From assembly GCA_009760885.1 (NCBI GenBank), contig CM019701.1:15396282-15460281 (forward strand): a stretch of 64,000 nt of DNA. Direction: 5' to 3'. The notes beneath the pieces were generated by a model. That model had not been told where the DNA came from, made no database searches, and saw nothing but the letters and a program-made list of their open reading frames with translations. The stretch comes from Achatina immaculata (taxonomy: Eukaryota > Mollusca > Gastropoda > Stylommatophora > Achatinidae). Below, piece after piece: positions 1 to 12,085 of this stretch. Position 1 is the first letter of the stretch, and every line of letters begins with the position of its first letter. The position numbers and the translations under genes were made by a program.

Positions 1-210
1 ACCTCGCTGATAAGTTTCCTCATACTTTTATTCCCCCCCCCCCACTTTCACCCGATCCACCACCTCGCTGATAAGTTTCCTCATACTTTTATTCCCCCCC
101 CCCCACTTTCACCCGACCCACCACCTCGCTGATAAGTTTCCTCATACTTTTATTCCCCCCCCCCCACTTTCACCCGACCCACCCCCTCGCTGATAAGTTT
201 CCTCATACTT
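1..210. repeat. 61-bp minisatellite
   Basis: About 3.5 near-identical copies of a 61-bp unit, starting at 1, 62, 123 and about 184. Each has the core 'ctgataagtttcctcatac' and a run of about 12 C. The array probably continues left of the window. Confidence 0.9.
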
Positions 211-303
211 TTTTTAAAGTTTTTTTTCCTTTGTGTTGTATTTATTCTTTTTTTTTCCTTTAATTTTTCAAGCATCCAAATATTCCCCCATGTCTCTCTG
301 AGA

Positions 304-340
<37 letters not shown>

Positions 341-1055
341 AGAGAATTCCTGCTTTTTCTTCTTAACTTTTTTTTTTTTTTTGGTTTACATTTCCCATTT
401 CCTGTTTTTTTAACTTTCTTTGTGTCTCTCATTCTTGTCTAAATTTGTTATTTCCTCATTTCCACTCTTTTCCCATCATCTTACTTTTTTCTGATTTATT
501 TTCTGTATTTTCATCTTGAATATCACACTGCACTCCATGCAGTCTCTAGATCTTTTCAAAAAGACCACAGTACATCTCACTAGCGACTTTCACTGAAAAA
601 CTCCTAAAGTGAGAAGTGCTTTCTGTGGGCAACACTAACCATGTTTCTGTTCAAGTATCTCTTCAGGGTGTAAAGAATGGAGATAATTAAATGTTAATTC
701 TCATAAAGTGGCCCTTCTCATCTTGTAAGATGAAACTGAAACATCATTTGTCAGCTCTTTCTAGGAGCTACTGAGCAGATTAAGTCTGAAATTTGGGGAA
801 GAAGGGTTTTACCTTGGTGCTCGATGAACCTGTTTTCTTCTCTTTTCTTATTAGAGACAAAATAATATGAGAGTTACTTTCCTTGTCTGCATAAGGGGCC
901 TGATAGTAAATGACCTAGAGGCTTGATCTTCATGGCCCTGCCAGCGTCACTTTGCTGAACAAATTCTCTCATAGCTGATAGTATTAATATTTGACTGGCA
1001 CTACTTGTCAAAGTAAAATGAATTGTTGAAACTTGATGTTACTTTGTATTTTTGC

Positions 1056-1088
<33 letters not shown>

Positions 1089-1234
1089 CCCACATAGATC
1101 TCATTGAATCTTTAGATAACGTAGCATTTCTGCTGGTTTGCTATCCATGTTGAGCAGTCTTGTTCACTGTTATAATTGTTGAAAAACATCTCTCTCTTGG
1201 TAAAAGCACAAGTAGCCTTATCATGATAATCTAG
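211..1234. other. AT-rich non-coding stretch
   Basis: No supported gene. It holds a (GA)n run at about 300-335, poly-T runs, and a (GTT)n microsatellite at about 1056-1088. The minus strand at about 860-960 is briefly open but matches nothing I recognise. The missing sulfotransferase C-terminal exon was looked for here and not found. Confidence 0.6.
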
Positions 1235-1430
1235 AGAAGACCGTCTTGGAAGGGTACATAATGGGAAAAAGAAAGAGAGGAAGACCAAGGCGAAGATGGC
1301 TGCAATACTTCGTTGATGATCTGCAAATGGATGCATCAGCAGCAGGGCATCTTGCTCACAACCGAGTGGCCTACAGGAGAGCTGTTAGGGAGGCAAAATT
1401 CCACATGGAACATGCAAATGAATGAATGAG
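1235..1430 (+). mobile_element. LINE family H, 3' fragment
   Basis: The plus strand reads 'MGKRKRGRPRRRWLQ' and later '[11 protein letters not shown]', then ends in a short (GAAT)n tail. The same C-terminal tail occurs at 34690-34880 and 63265-63352, and inverted at 2456-2522. This is the basic C-terminal end of a LINE reverse transcriptase. It is 5'-truncated and not functional. Confidence 0.75.
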
Positions 1431-1530
1431 CCTTACCATACCACAGAGGCACATAGAGGGTATGATATTAGTGCCCATGTTTTCTCCTTGACCTGTCAGA
1501 ACACTAGAGAGTATCACAGATATCCTTCTG
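1431..1530 (-). mobile_element. SINE 3' fragment (tRNA-type family)
   Basis: The minus strand carries 'tgacaggtcaagga', matching the 3' half of the SINE at 41995-42235 and of the copy at 56800-57020. Only the 3' part is recognisable and it is diverged. Confidence 0.45.
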
Positions 1531-1759
1531 TCTTTGTTCTCTCTCTTACCTCATGGTCTTTTTTCAATGAGAAGTTTCCATGCAGTCAGAGGTGTAACTA
1601 AAATAAGACAGGTGAGGTGCATGCCTGGGTGCCATACTTCGTGGAAGAGGATAACAGGTCAATTTTTATGGCTGGCAGTGGAAAAAAATTTCCACTTTTC
1701 TTTTATGTAAACCAAATTTTTTTTTACAGCTGACAAGCTGCCAAACTTTTATTTTCGCT

Positions 1760-1955
1760 TGTCTGGAGAGCCAGCATAGTTAGTAACATCTTCGAATAAC
1801 ATTCATTAGGCTGGGGAGCCAACATAGTAATACCTAAGCATAATATTCACTAGTCTAGATAGCCAACATAGTAAGTAACACTTTGCCATAATATTCACTA
1901 GTCTAGAGAGCCAATATAGTTAGCAACAGTTTGCCATAATATTCACCAGAAGATG
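1760..1955. repeat. Degenerate ~48-bp tandem repeat
   Basis: About four diverged copies of a unit containing 'gagccaacatagt' and 'ataatattcactagtct', at roughly 48-bp spacing. AT-rich; not coding. Confidence 0.7.
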
Positions 1956-2455
1956 TGGTTGTTTTTGTAACGTGCCTCAGCCACCTTGATCTTTACAATA
2001 TGTGGAAGTGGAAAAGAAAGCTAAAGGTGATATTAATAAAATCGAGGATGAACTAAAGAAGGAAGACAAAATCTTGAAATCCCATGTAAACAAATATAAT
2101 AGAAGATACCTTTCCTGTACATTATTGGGCCATCTGCGTTGCTGATTAGGCCACCTTTGTGTCTCTTCATTGAATCAAAATTAGTTGATTTAATAACTGA
2201 TTCCAAGAAAGTGTCATTGTAAGTTTTTCCCAGAAACTTTGCAAGTCTTCGCAGATGTGGAACTGGGTCATTCTAAGCAGTGAGTTAAAAAACAATATGT
2301 ATATAAAATTGTATCAACTCTCTGGAAAAGAATTCTTTAGCTTTTTGCAGACATATACAAAAACAATAAATAAGCTTGAAATATTCAGAATAAAATTCCA
2401 GTAATTAGCACTGCCTTAATGATATAAAAAGTTGATAACTTTGTCTGGTTCAAGT
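1956..2455. other. Non-coding stretch with a short charged open frame
   Basis: No recognised gene. On the plus strand about 2006-2152 is open for roughly 49 codons and reads as a highly charged, helix-prone segment (for example 'KIEDELKKEDKILK'), ending in a stop. It has no obvious start or splice site. It may be a decayed exon, part of a retrocopy, or chance. Confidence 0.3.
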
Positions 2456-2522
2456 TTTGTCATTCATTCATTCATTCATTTGCATATCCCTTGCGGAACT
2501 TTGCCTCCCTAACAGCTCTTCT
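2456..2522 (-). mobile_element. LINE family H, 3' terminal scrap
   Basis: An inverted (ATTC)n run is followed by 'ctccctaacagctctt'. Read on the minus strand this is the end of family H ('ELLGRQS'-type DNA, then a GAAT tail), matching 1380-1430 and 63290-63352. Confidence 0.65.
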
Positions 2523-2789
2523 GTATAAACACATAATTAAACTCTCTGCATTTCTCTATTATTAATCTTATATTGAATATATGATCTCTTGATCCTCTTC
2601 CTTGCCTGAAACCAGCTTGGACCATACTGACTTCTTCTATTTTCTTATGAAGTCTCCCCATTATGATAAGTACAGTTTTGTCATACTAGCATGAAAAAAT
2701 AAGGTTATTCTAAGCAGAACATTTGTTATGAAGTTCCACTGTAATGCTGTTGTCTCATTCAATGCCTACACTACAGTATCTAATAACTT

Positions 2790-5700
2790 CTTCTTCTTCT
2801 TCTTCTTTGTCGTTGTCGTCAGCTTTCCGACCCATTAAGGTTCACTGCTGCAGATAAAGTTTGCCTCCATTCCTCTCTATTACTAATCTCCTTCACCAGC
2901 TGGTGACATCAGTTTCTTTTATATCCTCTTCTATGACATCTTTCCATCTCTGTCTTGGTCTACTCCTTGGTCTTGTTTCCCTCGTCTCTTGTGCATATAT
3001 AATTTTTGTTTGTCTGTTCTCTTCCATTCTTTCTACATGCCCCAGCCAGTGTAGTCTGTTCAGTTTCAAGACATTTATAACTCGCTGAGATTTAAATAAG
3101 CTGTTCAGTTCAGTTTTCTTTCTATCTCCATTTTCCACTGCTGCCGTCCTTTGTGGGGCCAGAGATTCTTCTTAGGATCTTGTTCTCAAAGATCTGCAAA
3201 TTTTGTTCATCTTTCTTTGTTGTACTCCACGTTTCTGATCCATGCATGATGGCTGGTCTTATTATAGTTTTGTAGATTGTTATTTTGGCATTTGGGACAG
3301 GATTTTGGATTTTAACAGGTGTTGCAAGGCAAAGTATATTTTATTCTCTATCTGTACTCTGATTTTAATTTCTTTCCTTACTATGCTGGTTCTGCTTAGA
3401 TGTTTCTGCTTTCCTAATAATCATCTCTCCAACATTTATATAATCTGGATCATTCTGCCTCTGGTCTCTTGATATCTTCATATACTCTGTCTTATCTTGG
3501 TTAATGGTCAAGCCCACTTTTAGTGCCACATCTCTCAGGTGTATGCAGGTATTGATGACTTCTTGCATAGTTTCCCCCACTAGGTCAATGTCATCAGTGT
3601 ATCCTAGTATTTTAGCTTGTTCTTCTGTACTGCTTTCTTCTTTCGCTTTTCTGATTACCATTTTCTAGTACTAGGTTGAATAATAGTGGAGATCACCTTT
3701 TTTTAAACCAGTTCTTACATAGAAGGGCTAGGACTTTCTTCCTTTATATATTACTATATTTTGCACCCTCCATGATTACTCTGGTCAGATTAATTAATTT
3801 ATTAGGTATCTCAAATTCTTTCATAATTTTACATAACCTGCTCCTATCTGTGCTGTCATAAGCTTTCTTGAAGTCAATGAAGATATTATGTACTTCTTTT
3901 CCATATTCCCAGTATTTTTCTGCTCTTTGACAAAGATAAAATATGTGTCTGTGGTTGATCTATTCTTCCTAAAACCTGCTTGATAGTCTCTCAGTATGTT
4001 CTCGCTGTACGGTTTTAATCTATTTAAAAGAATAATAGATAGTATTTTGTAGCTTGTTTGTAGTAAGGATATTCCTCTGTAATTTTTATACTTGCTCTTA
4101 TCATCTTTTTTTAATACTAGGATCAGTAATGATTCTCTCCATTCAGTAGGGAGTTTTTCTTCTCTCCATATTTGTTGTATTAGTGCACATATATGTCCAT
4201 GTAGACTTATACCTCCTTCTTTTAATCAGTTCCATCAGAATCTGTTGCTTTGTTGTTTCATAGAAGCATGATGCTGTAGATGACTTCTTTTAAGTCTAGT
4301 TCCTCTATTTAAGGTTCACAAGTTTGTATTTGGTAATGTATTTATATGCTCTTCACAGTTTAGTAGTTTTTCAAAATATTCTTTCCATCTGATACAGATT
4401 TTCTCTTCATTATTTATCGTTTCATGGAAGTGAATGCTGGAAAATCACCAAAACCATAGAAAACAAGTTGAATTCTTTCCAGACTAAATGTTTACAAAGA
4501 ATTAGAAACATATTTTGGCCAAACACCATAAGAAATAACATCTTACTGGCAGAAATGCAGATGAAGCCACTGACAACAGTTATTGAGGAAAGACGCTGGC
4601 GATGGTTGGGACATGTGCTCCTTATGACCGACAACTCACTACCAAAAATAGCACTAAGATGGACACCACAGGGGAACAGAAGTAAGGATAGACCAAAAGA
4701 GACATGGAGAAGAACAATAGAAAGGATGTTGAGCAATAGAGGGCTCACCTGGGCAAGAGCAGAAAAAAAGGCAAAGGACAGGCATTTGTGGAAAACCCTT
4801 GCGGAAGCCCCATGTGCCCTGTGCACTTAAGGTTCAGAGAGAGAGAGAGAGATTTATCGTTTCCATTACTATCCTTCAATCTCTGCAGAGGTTTTTTATA
4901 CCCTTGCTTTACTGTTCGCAGTTCTTTATAGAATTCCCTGCTTTTCTTATTTTGATGGCATGTCTGCATCTCGCTTACCATGTTTTCATATATTGTCATT
5001 TTTGTTGGCAAATAACTTTCTGAGTTTCTTTACATTGTGTGTGGTACTTCTCATTTGTTTTGTTGTTCATGTCTTTCAACCATATCTGTTTTGTTGTTCT
5101 TTTCTTTATGACTGCCTCACTGCATACTTAATCGAACCAGTTCTTTTTTTTTAGTTATGGTCTTGAACCCTAGACATTCTTCCACTGTGTTCTTTATAAT
5201 GGTTTTTATATCTTCCCATCTGTCATCATTGCTTTTATTTTCTTCATTCTCTCATGTTTATCTTATGGTTTAGATCTTTCCTGAATTTTTTTTAGTTTCT
5301 TCTCTTTTCAAAGCATCTTTATTTATTACTGAGCTTTTATTTAATTTACTGTAAAAATGTTTCTTCAGTCTCAATTTTATTTTAGCCCCCACAAGATAAT
5401 GGTTGGTGCTGCATTCAGCCCCTCTGTAACTTCTGATCTGAAATAAGGTTGTTGTGTGCCTGGTATCAGTTAAAACATGGTCTGTCTGCTTTCATGTTAG
5501 TTTATCAGGTGATTTCTATGTTTGTTTTTGGATGTTCTTATTTTGAAAACGTGTGCTGCTTATTCTCATTCCATAAGCTTCTGCCATATTTATTAGTCTC
5601 CTTCCATTATCATTAGATGTTTCATGCAGACTTTTCTTTTCCTGTGATGTGTCTGTGTGATTCACAGACTTTCGTTCCCTGTGATGTATCTGTGTGAATC

Positions 5701-6096
5701 CTCCCTTCTTGTCTTTGCATTGAAATCTCCTAGTATTATCAGTATATCGTGTTTCTGGGTCTTCTGTATCTTCTGTTGGTGCATGCACATTAATCATTGT
5801 TATATTTTTATTTCTTCCCTTGATACAAGTTCTACTGATTCTTTCTTTGGTGGCACCGAAGTCCATCACTAAGTCCCATACTTTTCTCTTGATGGCAAAA
5901 TCTGTCCCAAGTTCATGTCTTCCATTGGTAATACCTTCATATACTAGTACCATTTCTCCTATGATTGTTATATCCTCTCCAAGCCATCAGATTTCATATA
6001 ATGCTGTAACGTCCATGTCACACCTACTTAGTTCATCTGCTAAGTCTTTAGCTGCCCCTTGTATGTATCAGTTTCTTATATTCCATGTTCCAAAGT
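2790..6096 (-). mobile_element. LINE family A, degenerate near full-length copy
   Basis: Read from about 6096 down to 2790. The endonuclease domain starts with a 'WNIR' motif near 6080 and continues through 5953-5516. The reverse transcriptase core has 'YTDDIDLVG' near 3600 (the F/YADD box with Ala to Thr). The C-terminus has '[15 protein letters not shown]' near 3040 and the element ends in a (GAA)n tail (plus-strand cttcttctt, about 2790-2810). Many stops and frameshifts make it inactive. It is interrupted by a plus-strand family B insertion at 4424-4851. Family A relatives lie at 28354-28437 and 55440-55870. The clade (RTE-like) is an inference. Confidence 0.8.
4424..4851 (+). mobile_element. 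LINE family B, 5'-truncated insertion nested in family A
   Basis: Encodes the family B C-terminus (from 'ECWKITKTIE' to the stop at about 4828), then a (GA)n tail. It is bracketed by a perfect 12-bp direct repeat 'atttatcgtttc' at 4412-4423 and 4852-4863. This is the target-site duplication expected of target-primed reverse transcription. The insertion is 428 bp. It post-dates the surrounding minus-strand family A element. Confidence 0.92.
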
Positions 6097-6164
6097 GCAG
6101 GTAGGGGTCAGGCGCAGGTAGGGGTCAGGCGCAGGTAGAGGTCAGGCGCAGGTAGGGGTCAGGC
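6097..6164. repeat. 17-bp tandem repeat x4
   Basis: Four copies of 'gcaggtaggggtcaggc', one with a single A substitution, immediately 5' of the family A endonuclease start. It may be the 5' end of the LINE or flanking DNA. Confidence 0.85.
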
Positions 6165-6771
6165 GAAACTTGCTCCCTGATCCTCCGGGATGGGGGTTGG
6201 AGCATGGGGCCTACGACCCCACCTCCGTGAAAAAAAAAACATTAGTGTTACGAAAGAGAAGGATCCAATAACATGCAACAAAAATAAATCATAATATACA
6301 ATAACTTTGTTGCCCCATTTATAAATCAATTTTAACAAGTAAAAGCAAGAATGAAGGCAATGTAACTGGAGAAATCCAAATGACACAGAAATGGGAAAAT
6401 TGGTGAGTGAGAATATCATGATGAGAAATGTATAAATTAATTTATTAGTTTGCGAAAAAATTTAGGAGGAAAATTGCAAAAAGGACAAAAATAAATAAAT
6501 ATAGCTTCATGGAAAATCCTGGATAACAGCCTAAAAAAAACTTCTCTTGTCGTTCATATAAGACAAGACATAGAGGCAGCGCTGTTGATAGTAAACTGTA
6601 ATCTCATGATAAGTTTGTGAGTTGGAAATCCTCAACTAATATGTTATAGCCAACATGGTTGTAAGAGCCAATGAGAAACTGATTCTGAAAACAGAATAAA
6701 TCCTTGGAAGGCAAGACACACAAGAGTAAGAAAGAGCAATTCTACCAAAAGATAATGACGATTTTTTTTAC
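6165..6771. other. Sulfotransferase intron or 3' flank, no gene seen
   Basis: AT-rich DNA 3' of the last visible sulfotransferase exon. The minus strand should hold the next exon if it is close, but I find no segment resembling the family's C-terminal RKG.GDWKN region. Nothing else supported. Confidence 0.5.
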
Positions 6772-6889
6772 CTGTAGGCCTTCATAAGACACGATAAAGA
6801 TGTTGATATCTGGGTTCTCTTGAATGCCCCTCTCCCAGCCCTTCAAGTACTCAAATATACTGTTGTTATCTAGCAGACCTTCAGCAAAC
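6772..6889 (-). CDS. Sulfotransferase exon 4
   Basis: 118 nt: it begins with the third base of an Arg codon split across the intron and ends in phase 0 ('YEGLQ' then gtaaaa). The acceptor is 'ttttgggcag'. It reads 'FAEGLLDNNSIFEYLKGWER' and 'INIFIVSYEGLQ', matching the segment where sulfotransferases have GSWxxHVxxWW and LFLxYEDMK. Confidence 0.88.
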
Positions 6890-8495
6890 CTGCCCAAAAG
6901 CAACACAAGGATAACATTTTTTAAACATCAGCAAACAAGAGAGATGCTAACGGAAGATGATAAATAAGTCTGCCAGTGTTTTACTCTTTAAAGAACTCGA
7001 TCACCCTCTCATTTTCATCTGGACCATCCTTGCATCACTCCTATTATAATCTGTCCATGTACATACTGCTATTTTTCATACAACCCTTTTCTATTTGTCT
7101 CTTCCTTTCTCTCTCCTCATTTATTCTCTCATTAAGTCCATTACTCTTCCTCCTATATAAATGCCTATTCACCCACCTTATCAGAAAAGAATTGAAATCT
7201 CCCGTATAGCGGTAGTACATCTGCAGTCTCTGTACATGGTGGAAGTAGGAGACAGCCACATCTTTGGGATTTCTGTATATAAACACCACTTTCACCTTCT
7301 TCTTCAGAACATCGCTGGGTTGCATGTCAAAGAACTGGAGATAAACACACGTTGTTGAGGTCATTTAGTTCCCCGCAGAAAGATGAGCAGGGCAAGCAGA
7401 CGAGCAAAGAAACGCAGATTAGGAGAATTTTACAAGGAAAACGTCCTGTAATTCATCAAAATGTTAAAATGTTAATCTAAACAAATTTTTTCTCATTTTT
7501 ATGTAAACTTTATTTTTTGTTTTGAAGTTTCAACCTTAGATGTAATGCTTTTTCAATGTTCCTCTGATATAAATTGCATGTTGTACCACATTCATCAGGT
7601 TGACCTTTAAATGGCGTACTGTTTTCATTCACTGACAGTAACATGTACATGGCAATGCAGTAGAAATGAGTTACTTTATATAAGAAGAAGACATAGGTCA
7701 TGGTCATATCCAAGAAACAAACACCAGCAAAATGTAGCACCAAAGTAAAAGACACAGAATTAAAGCAAGTGGAGAAATTCAAGTATTTAGGAGCAATAAT
7801 AACACGAGACAGAAGATATAAAACTGATATAAGGAGCAGAATAGCCCAGGCCAAGTCAGCATTTATGAAAATGAAAAACATTCTGTGCAATAAAGCTTTG
7901 TCGATGAACACCAGAAAGAGAGTTATTTAGTGTTTACATCGAACCCGTGTTGTTATATGGATGAGAAGCATGGGCGGTAACAAAGAGCATTCAAAATCTA
8001 CTGGACGCGGCGGAGTTGTGGTTCCTAAGAAGAATGATGAGAATACCATGGACAGCCAAGAAAACAAGTGAGGAGGTTCTAAACGAGGCTGGGCAAAAGA
8101 GAGAAATTATGGCAAAAATTTAGAACACGACAGTCCTCGTCTTCTTTGTACGCATTTTCTGTCTATATCTTCAGTCCTGTTTCTTGGATAAATTTCTCTG
8201 CTGTTGCTGCTGCTGCTGTTGTTGTTGTTGTTGTTGTTGTAAAATCATGCGTGGAACCTTTGGGCTGATCTTCTTTACTGGTTTTACTGGGCCAGTTATT
8301 TCTTCTCCGTGTCTCATAGTTGGACGACAGTCCTGGTTTGTAGGACATGTTTTAAGAAGAGGCAAACTGGAACCGCCCGTGCGGTTACCGGGGCCCAGAT
8401 CGGGGGGGGGGGGGAGAATAGGACCACTACCACCTTTCACGTGTGACGTAAGAGGCTACTAAGAAGGTTTGTGGGGGGGGGGGGGTTATATCATA

Positions 8496-8529
<34 letters not shown>

Positions 8530-11500
8530 CCTTAAGTGCCCAGGGCACATGGGGCTTCCGCAAGGGTTTTCCACAAATGCCTGTCCTTCGCCTTTTTTTC
8601 TGCTCTTGCCCAGGTGAGCCCTCTATTGCTCAACATCCTTTCTGTTGTTCTTCTCCATGTCTCTTTTGGTCTACCCTTTCTTCTGTTCCCCTGTGGTGTC
8701 CATCTTAGTGCTATTTTTGGTAGTGAGTTGTCAGTCATTCGGAGCACATGTCCCAACCATCGCCAGCGTCTTTCCTCAATAATTGTTGTCAGTGGCTTCA
8801 TCTGCATTTCTGCCAATAAGATGTTATTTCTTATGGTGTTTGGCCAAAATATTTTTCTAATTCTTCGTAAACATTTAGTCTGGAAAGAATTCAACTTGTT
8901 TTCTATGGTTTTGGTGATTTTCCAGCATTCACTTCCATAGAGTAGTACACTTAGAACATTACTCTTAAATATCCTGATTTTCATATTTATGCTTAGTTTT
9001 TTTTTATTTCCATATAGTCTGCAGCACTGCAAAAGCCTGGTTTGCTCTATTAAGTCTGCTGTTGATGTCCTCTGTGCTGTCTCCATTTTCTACTACTCTG
9101 CTGCCAAGGTATACAAATTCGTTGACCTCCTCCACTAACTTGCTATCTACTCTGAGTACATTTCTGTTGTTCACATTTTGCTTCATTAACTTTGTCTTTC
9201 CTACTTTGATCTTTAGTCCTATGTTGTTTGCATTCTGAGTTAGCTTGTTTATTTTATCTTGCATATCTTTGTGACTGCTTGATAATAGACAAATGTCGTC
9301 CGCAAAGTCAAGGTCCTCCAGCACTGTGTCAAGGGTCCATTGTAATCCTCTGCGTTTGTCTGATGTTGCCTCCTTCATTAACCAGTCTACTGCCAAGATA
9401 AATAATGTTGGTGATAGTACACATCCCTGTTTCACTCCTGTTTGTACCCTAAAGCTACTGGATGTATGTTCTCCACAGATCACTTTGCACTGAAAACCCT
9501 CATATAGGGCTTTGATTACATTTACTATCTTGTGGGAGAGGCCATGCCATCTTAGGATTTTCCACAGTGCATCTCTGTTGACACTGTCAAAGGCTTTCTC
9601 AAAATCTATGAATAATGCATATGTTGTGCTATGCCACTCATTTGCCTGTTCTAATATTTGTCTAAGTACAAATATGTGGTCTATGCATGATCTTCCTTTC
9701 CTAAATCCTGCCTGCTCTTTCCGAAGTTTTTCCTCAAGTGTTGGTACAATTCTGTTGATGATTATTCTGCAAAATACTTTACTGGTGAGTGGCAGTAGGG
9801 TAATGCCTCTCTAGTTCCCGCAATCTCTGAGGTCACCCTTCTTTGGTAGTTTTACTATAAGGCCAGTTTTCCACTCCTCTGGGGCTTTTTCTAGATCAAA
9901 AATTTGTTGTAATATCCGGCAAAGTTGTTTTGGTGTTTCTGTTTCTTCTGCTTTCAACATCTCAGCAGTCACTTCATCTTCACCTGGTGCCCTGTCTAAT
10001 TTTAGCTTCTTTATCACCTCCTTTACTTCACTTTTATTGGTCCTGTATTGATGTTTAGTTCCGTTTTTGCTTCAGATATGTCTATTGTTTGTGCTGCTTG
10101 TGTTCTGTTTAGTAGGGTGTTAAAGTGTTCCCTCCATCTTTCAATTTTTTCTCTTTCTCCACTGACCAGTTGTCCATTTTGTGTCCTTACTGCACTGTCA
10201 CATCTTGTGTTGAAGTTACCTGTCATCTGCTTTGTGATTTTATATATGGTTTTCATGTCATTTGTGTATGCTGCTTCTGCTTAGTTGTCATAGTATTGAC
10301 GTTTATCTTGATGGCATGATTCCTTCACTTCTTTGTCTTTTGTGCATAATTACTTAAAACTTGTTCTTTAAGCCGTTGTGATTTGGTGTTGAGTAATTTT
10401 GTCTTGATTTCTTTTCTTTGCTCTATCTTTTCCCATGTGGTCTTGCTTATCCATTCCTCTTTTTTCCGTTTCCGATATCCCGTCACCTCTTTTGCTGTTT
10501 CCTGTAGTGTTTTATTGAACTCTAGTATGGATATTTCTGCTTCGTCTTGTAGGACACTGAAGCGGTTCTTAAGTACTATTGAGAATTCATTTCTTGTTTG
10601 CTGGTCTTTCAGTTTTCTTGTATCAAAACGTATCTTTCTGTGTTCTCCGATTTTGGCTTTCCTTAATTTTAGTTTTATTTTTGCTACCAGAAGGTTGTGA
10701 TCGCTTCCTACATCTGCTCCTTTCCTTGCTCGCACATCTTGTAGTGACCGTTTCCACTTGTTGTTTATTAGTATGTGATCGATTTGGTTTTCTGTGTTTT
10801 TATCTGGTGACCTCCAAGTCACCTTATGGATGTTTTTATATTGGAAAATTGTCCCTCCGATGGTCATCATGTTTTCTTCACAGAAACTGCACAGTCTTTC
10901 TCCATTTTCATTTATTTCTCCGATGCCTTCTCTTCCCATGATTCTTCTTCTATCTTCATTTCCTTCACCTACTTTTGCATTGAAGTCGCCCAAGATGAGT
11001 AGCATATCATGCTTGGGTATTGTTTCTACTGTTGCTTGGAGCCTGTTGTAAAAATCTTCTTTTAATTCCTCTTCAGCTGCTTCTGTTGGTGCATAACAAA
11101 CTATAATAGACAGCTTCATGAATCTTGAGTTGAACCGTGCATATAATAATCTCTCATTTATTGGGGTCCATTTCAGCAATGCTCTTGATGCTTCTTTTGT
11201 TATAATCAATGCTACTCCTCCTTCATGAATATCTTCTTTACCTGACCATATTATTGTATCTTCTGTATGCTGTGTTGTTAATTTCCTTCTGCCTTGTCCT
11301 GTCCATCTTGCTTCTTGTATTCCTAGTATGTCTAGTTTGTATCTGTGCATTTCCTTGATGGTTTGTGCTAGTTTTCCAGTCTGGTTAAGTGTTCTTACAT
11401 TCCAGCTGCCTATTTGCATCTTGTGTTTAGGTTCCAGGAGGTCTGCAGTCGGGCTGGGGACTTCCAGTGGCTGGCTTTCATCCACAACCTTCATGGGCTC

Positions 11501-12037
11501 AGTTTCCTGATATGCATTTCTCCTTCCACCTGCATTTGTTTTTTCCCTTGCTTCCGTTTCTGTAGCAGTCTGATAGTTTTTTTACCAGATAAGGTTGCTG
11601 GCCCTATGCTGAACCCTCCTTAGTCGCCTTTTACGATCATGCGTGGTAGGGTACAGTGGTCCTATTCTTTGCAGATCCCGGGTACCACACGGGTGATATC
11701 ATACATCTGATACAGTCTAATGGCCGGAGATTTTGTTTGAAGGGGTCAAGACACAAGCGTCAGAACACATGTAAGTACCCTGTTAAAAAAACTGGAGCGT
11801 TAGAGAAAGACGGAGAGGAAAACCAGGAAACTTTATCTTGGAAAAGGAAAGGACTCTCATGACAGGGCGCATGGCGTTATACAAAACAAGGAAGACCTGG
11901 ACTTACTTGGAGAAGAGAAATTATGACAGTGCTCAGAGACAGGGGATACAAGTGGAAGGAAGCAGAGAATAATTCCAAGAACAAGATTGACTGGATAGCC
12001 TTTATCTGTGGCTTGTGCTCTCAAGGGAGCGAAAGGC

Positions 12038-12085
<48 letters not shown>

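Noticed and set aside
700..960. Minus-strand open pieces as the missing sulfotransferase C-terminus
   Set aside because: No RKGxxGDWK-like motif, stops interrupt the frame, and splice phases could not be matched to exon 4.
8163..8462. Poly-Gln, poly-Cys or poly-Thr peptides
   Set aside because: Frames over a CAG/CAA microsatellite inside an intron; no gene context.
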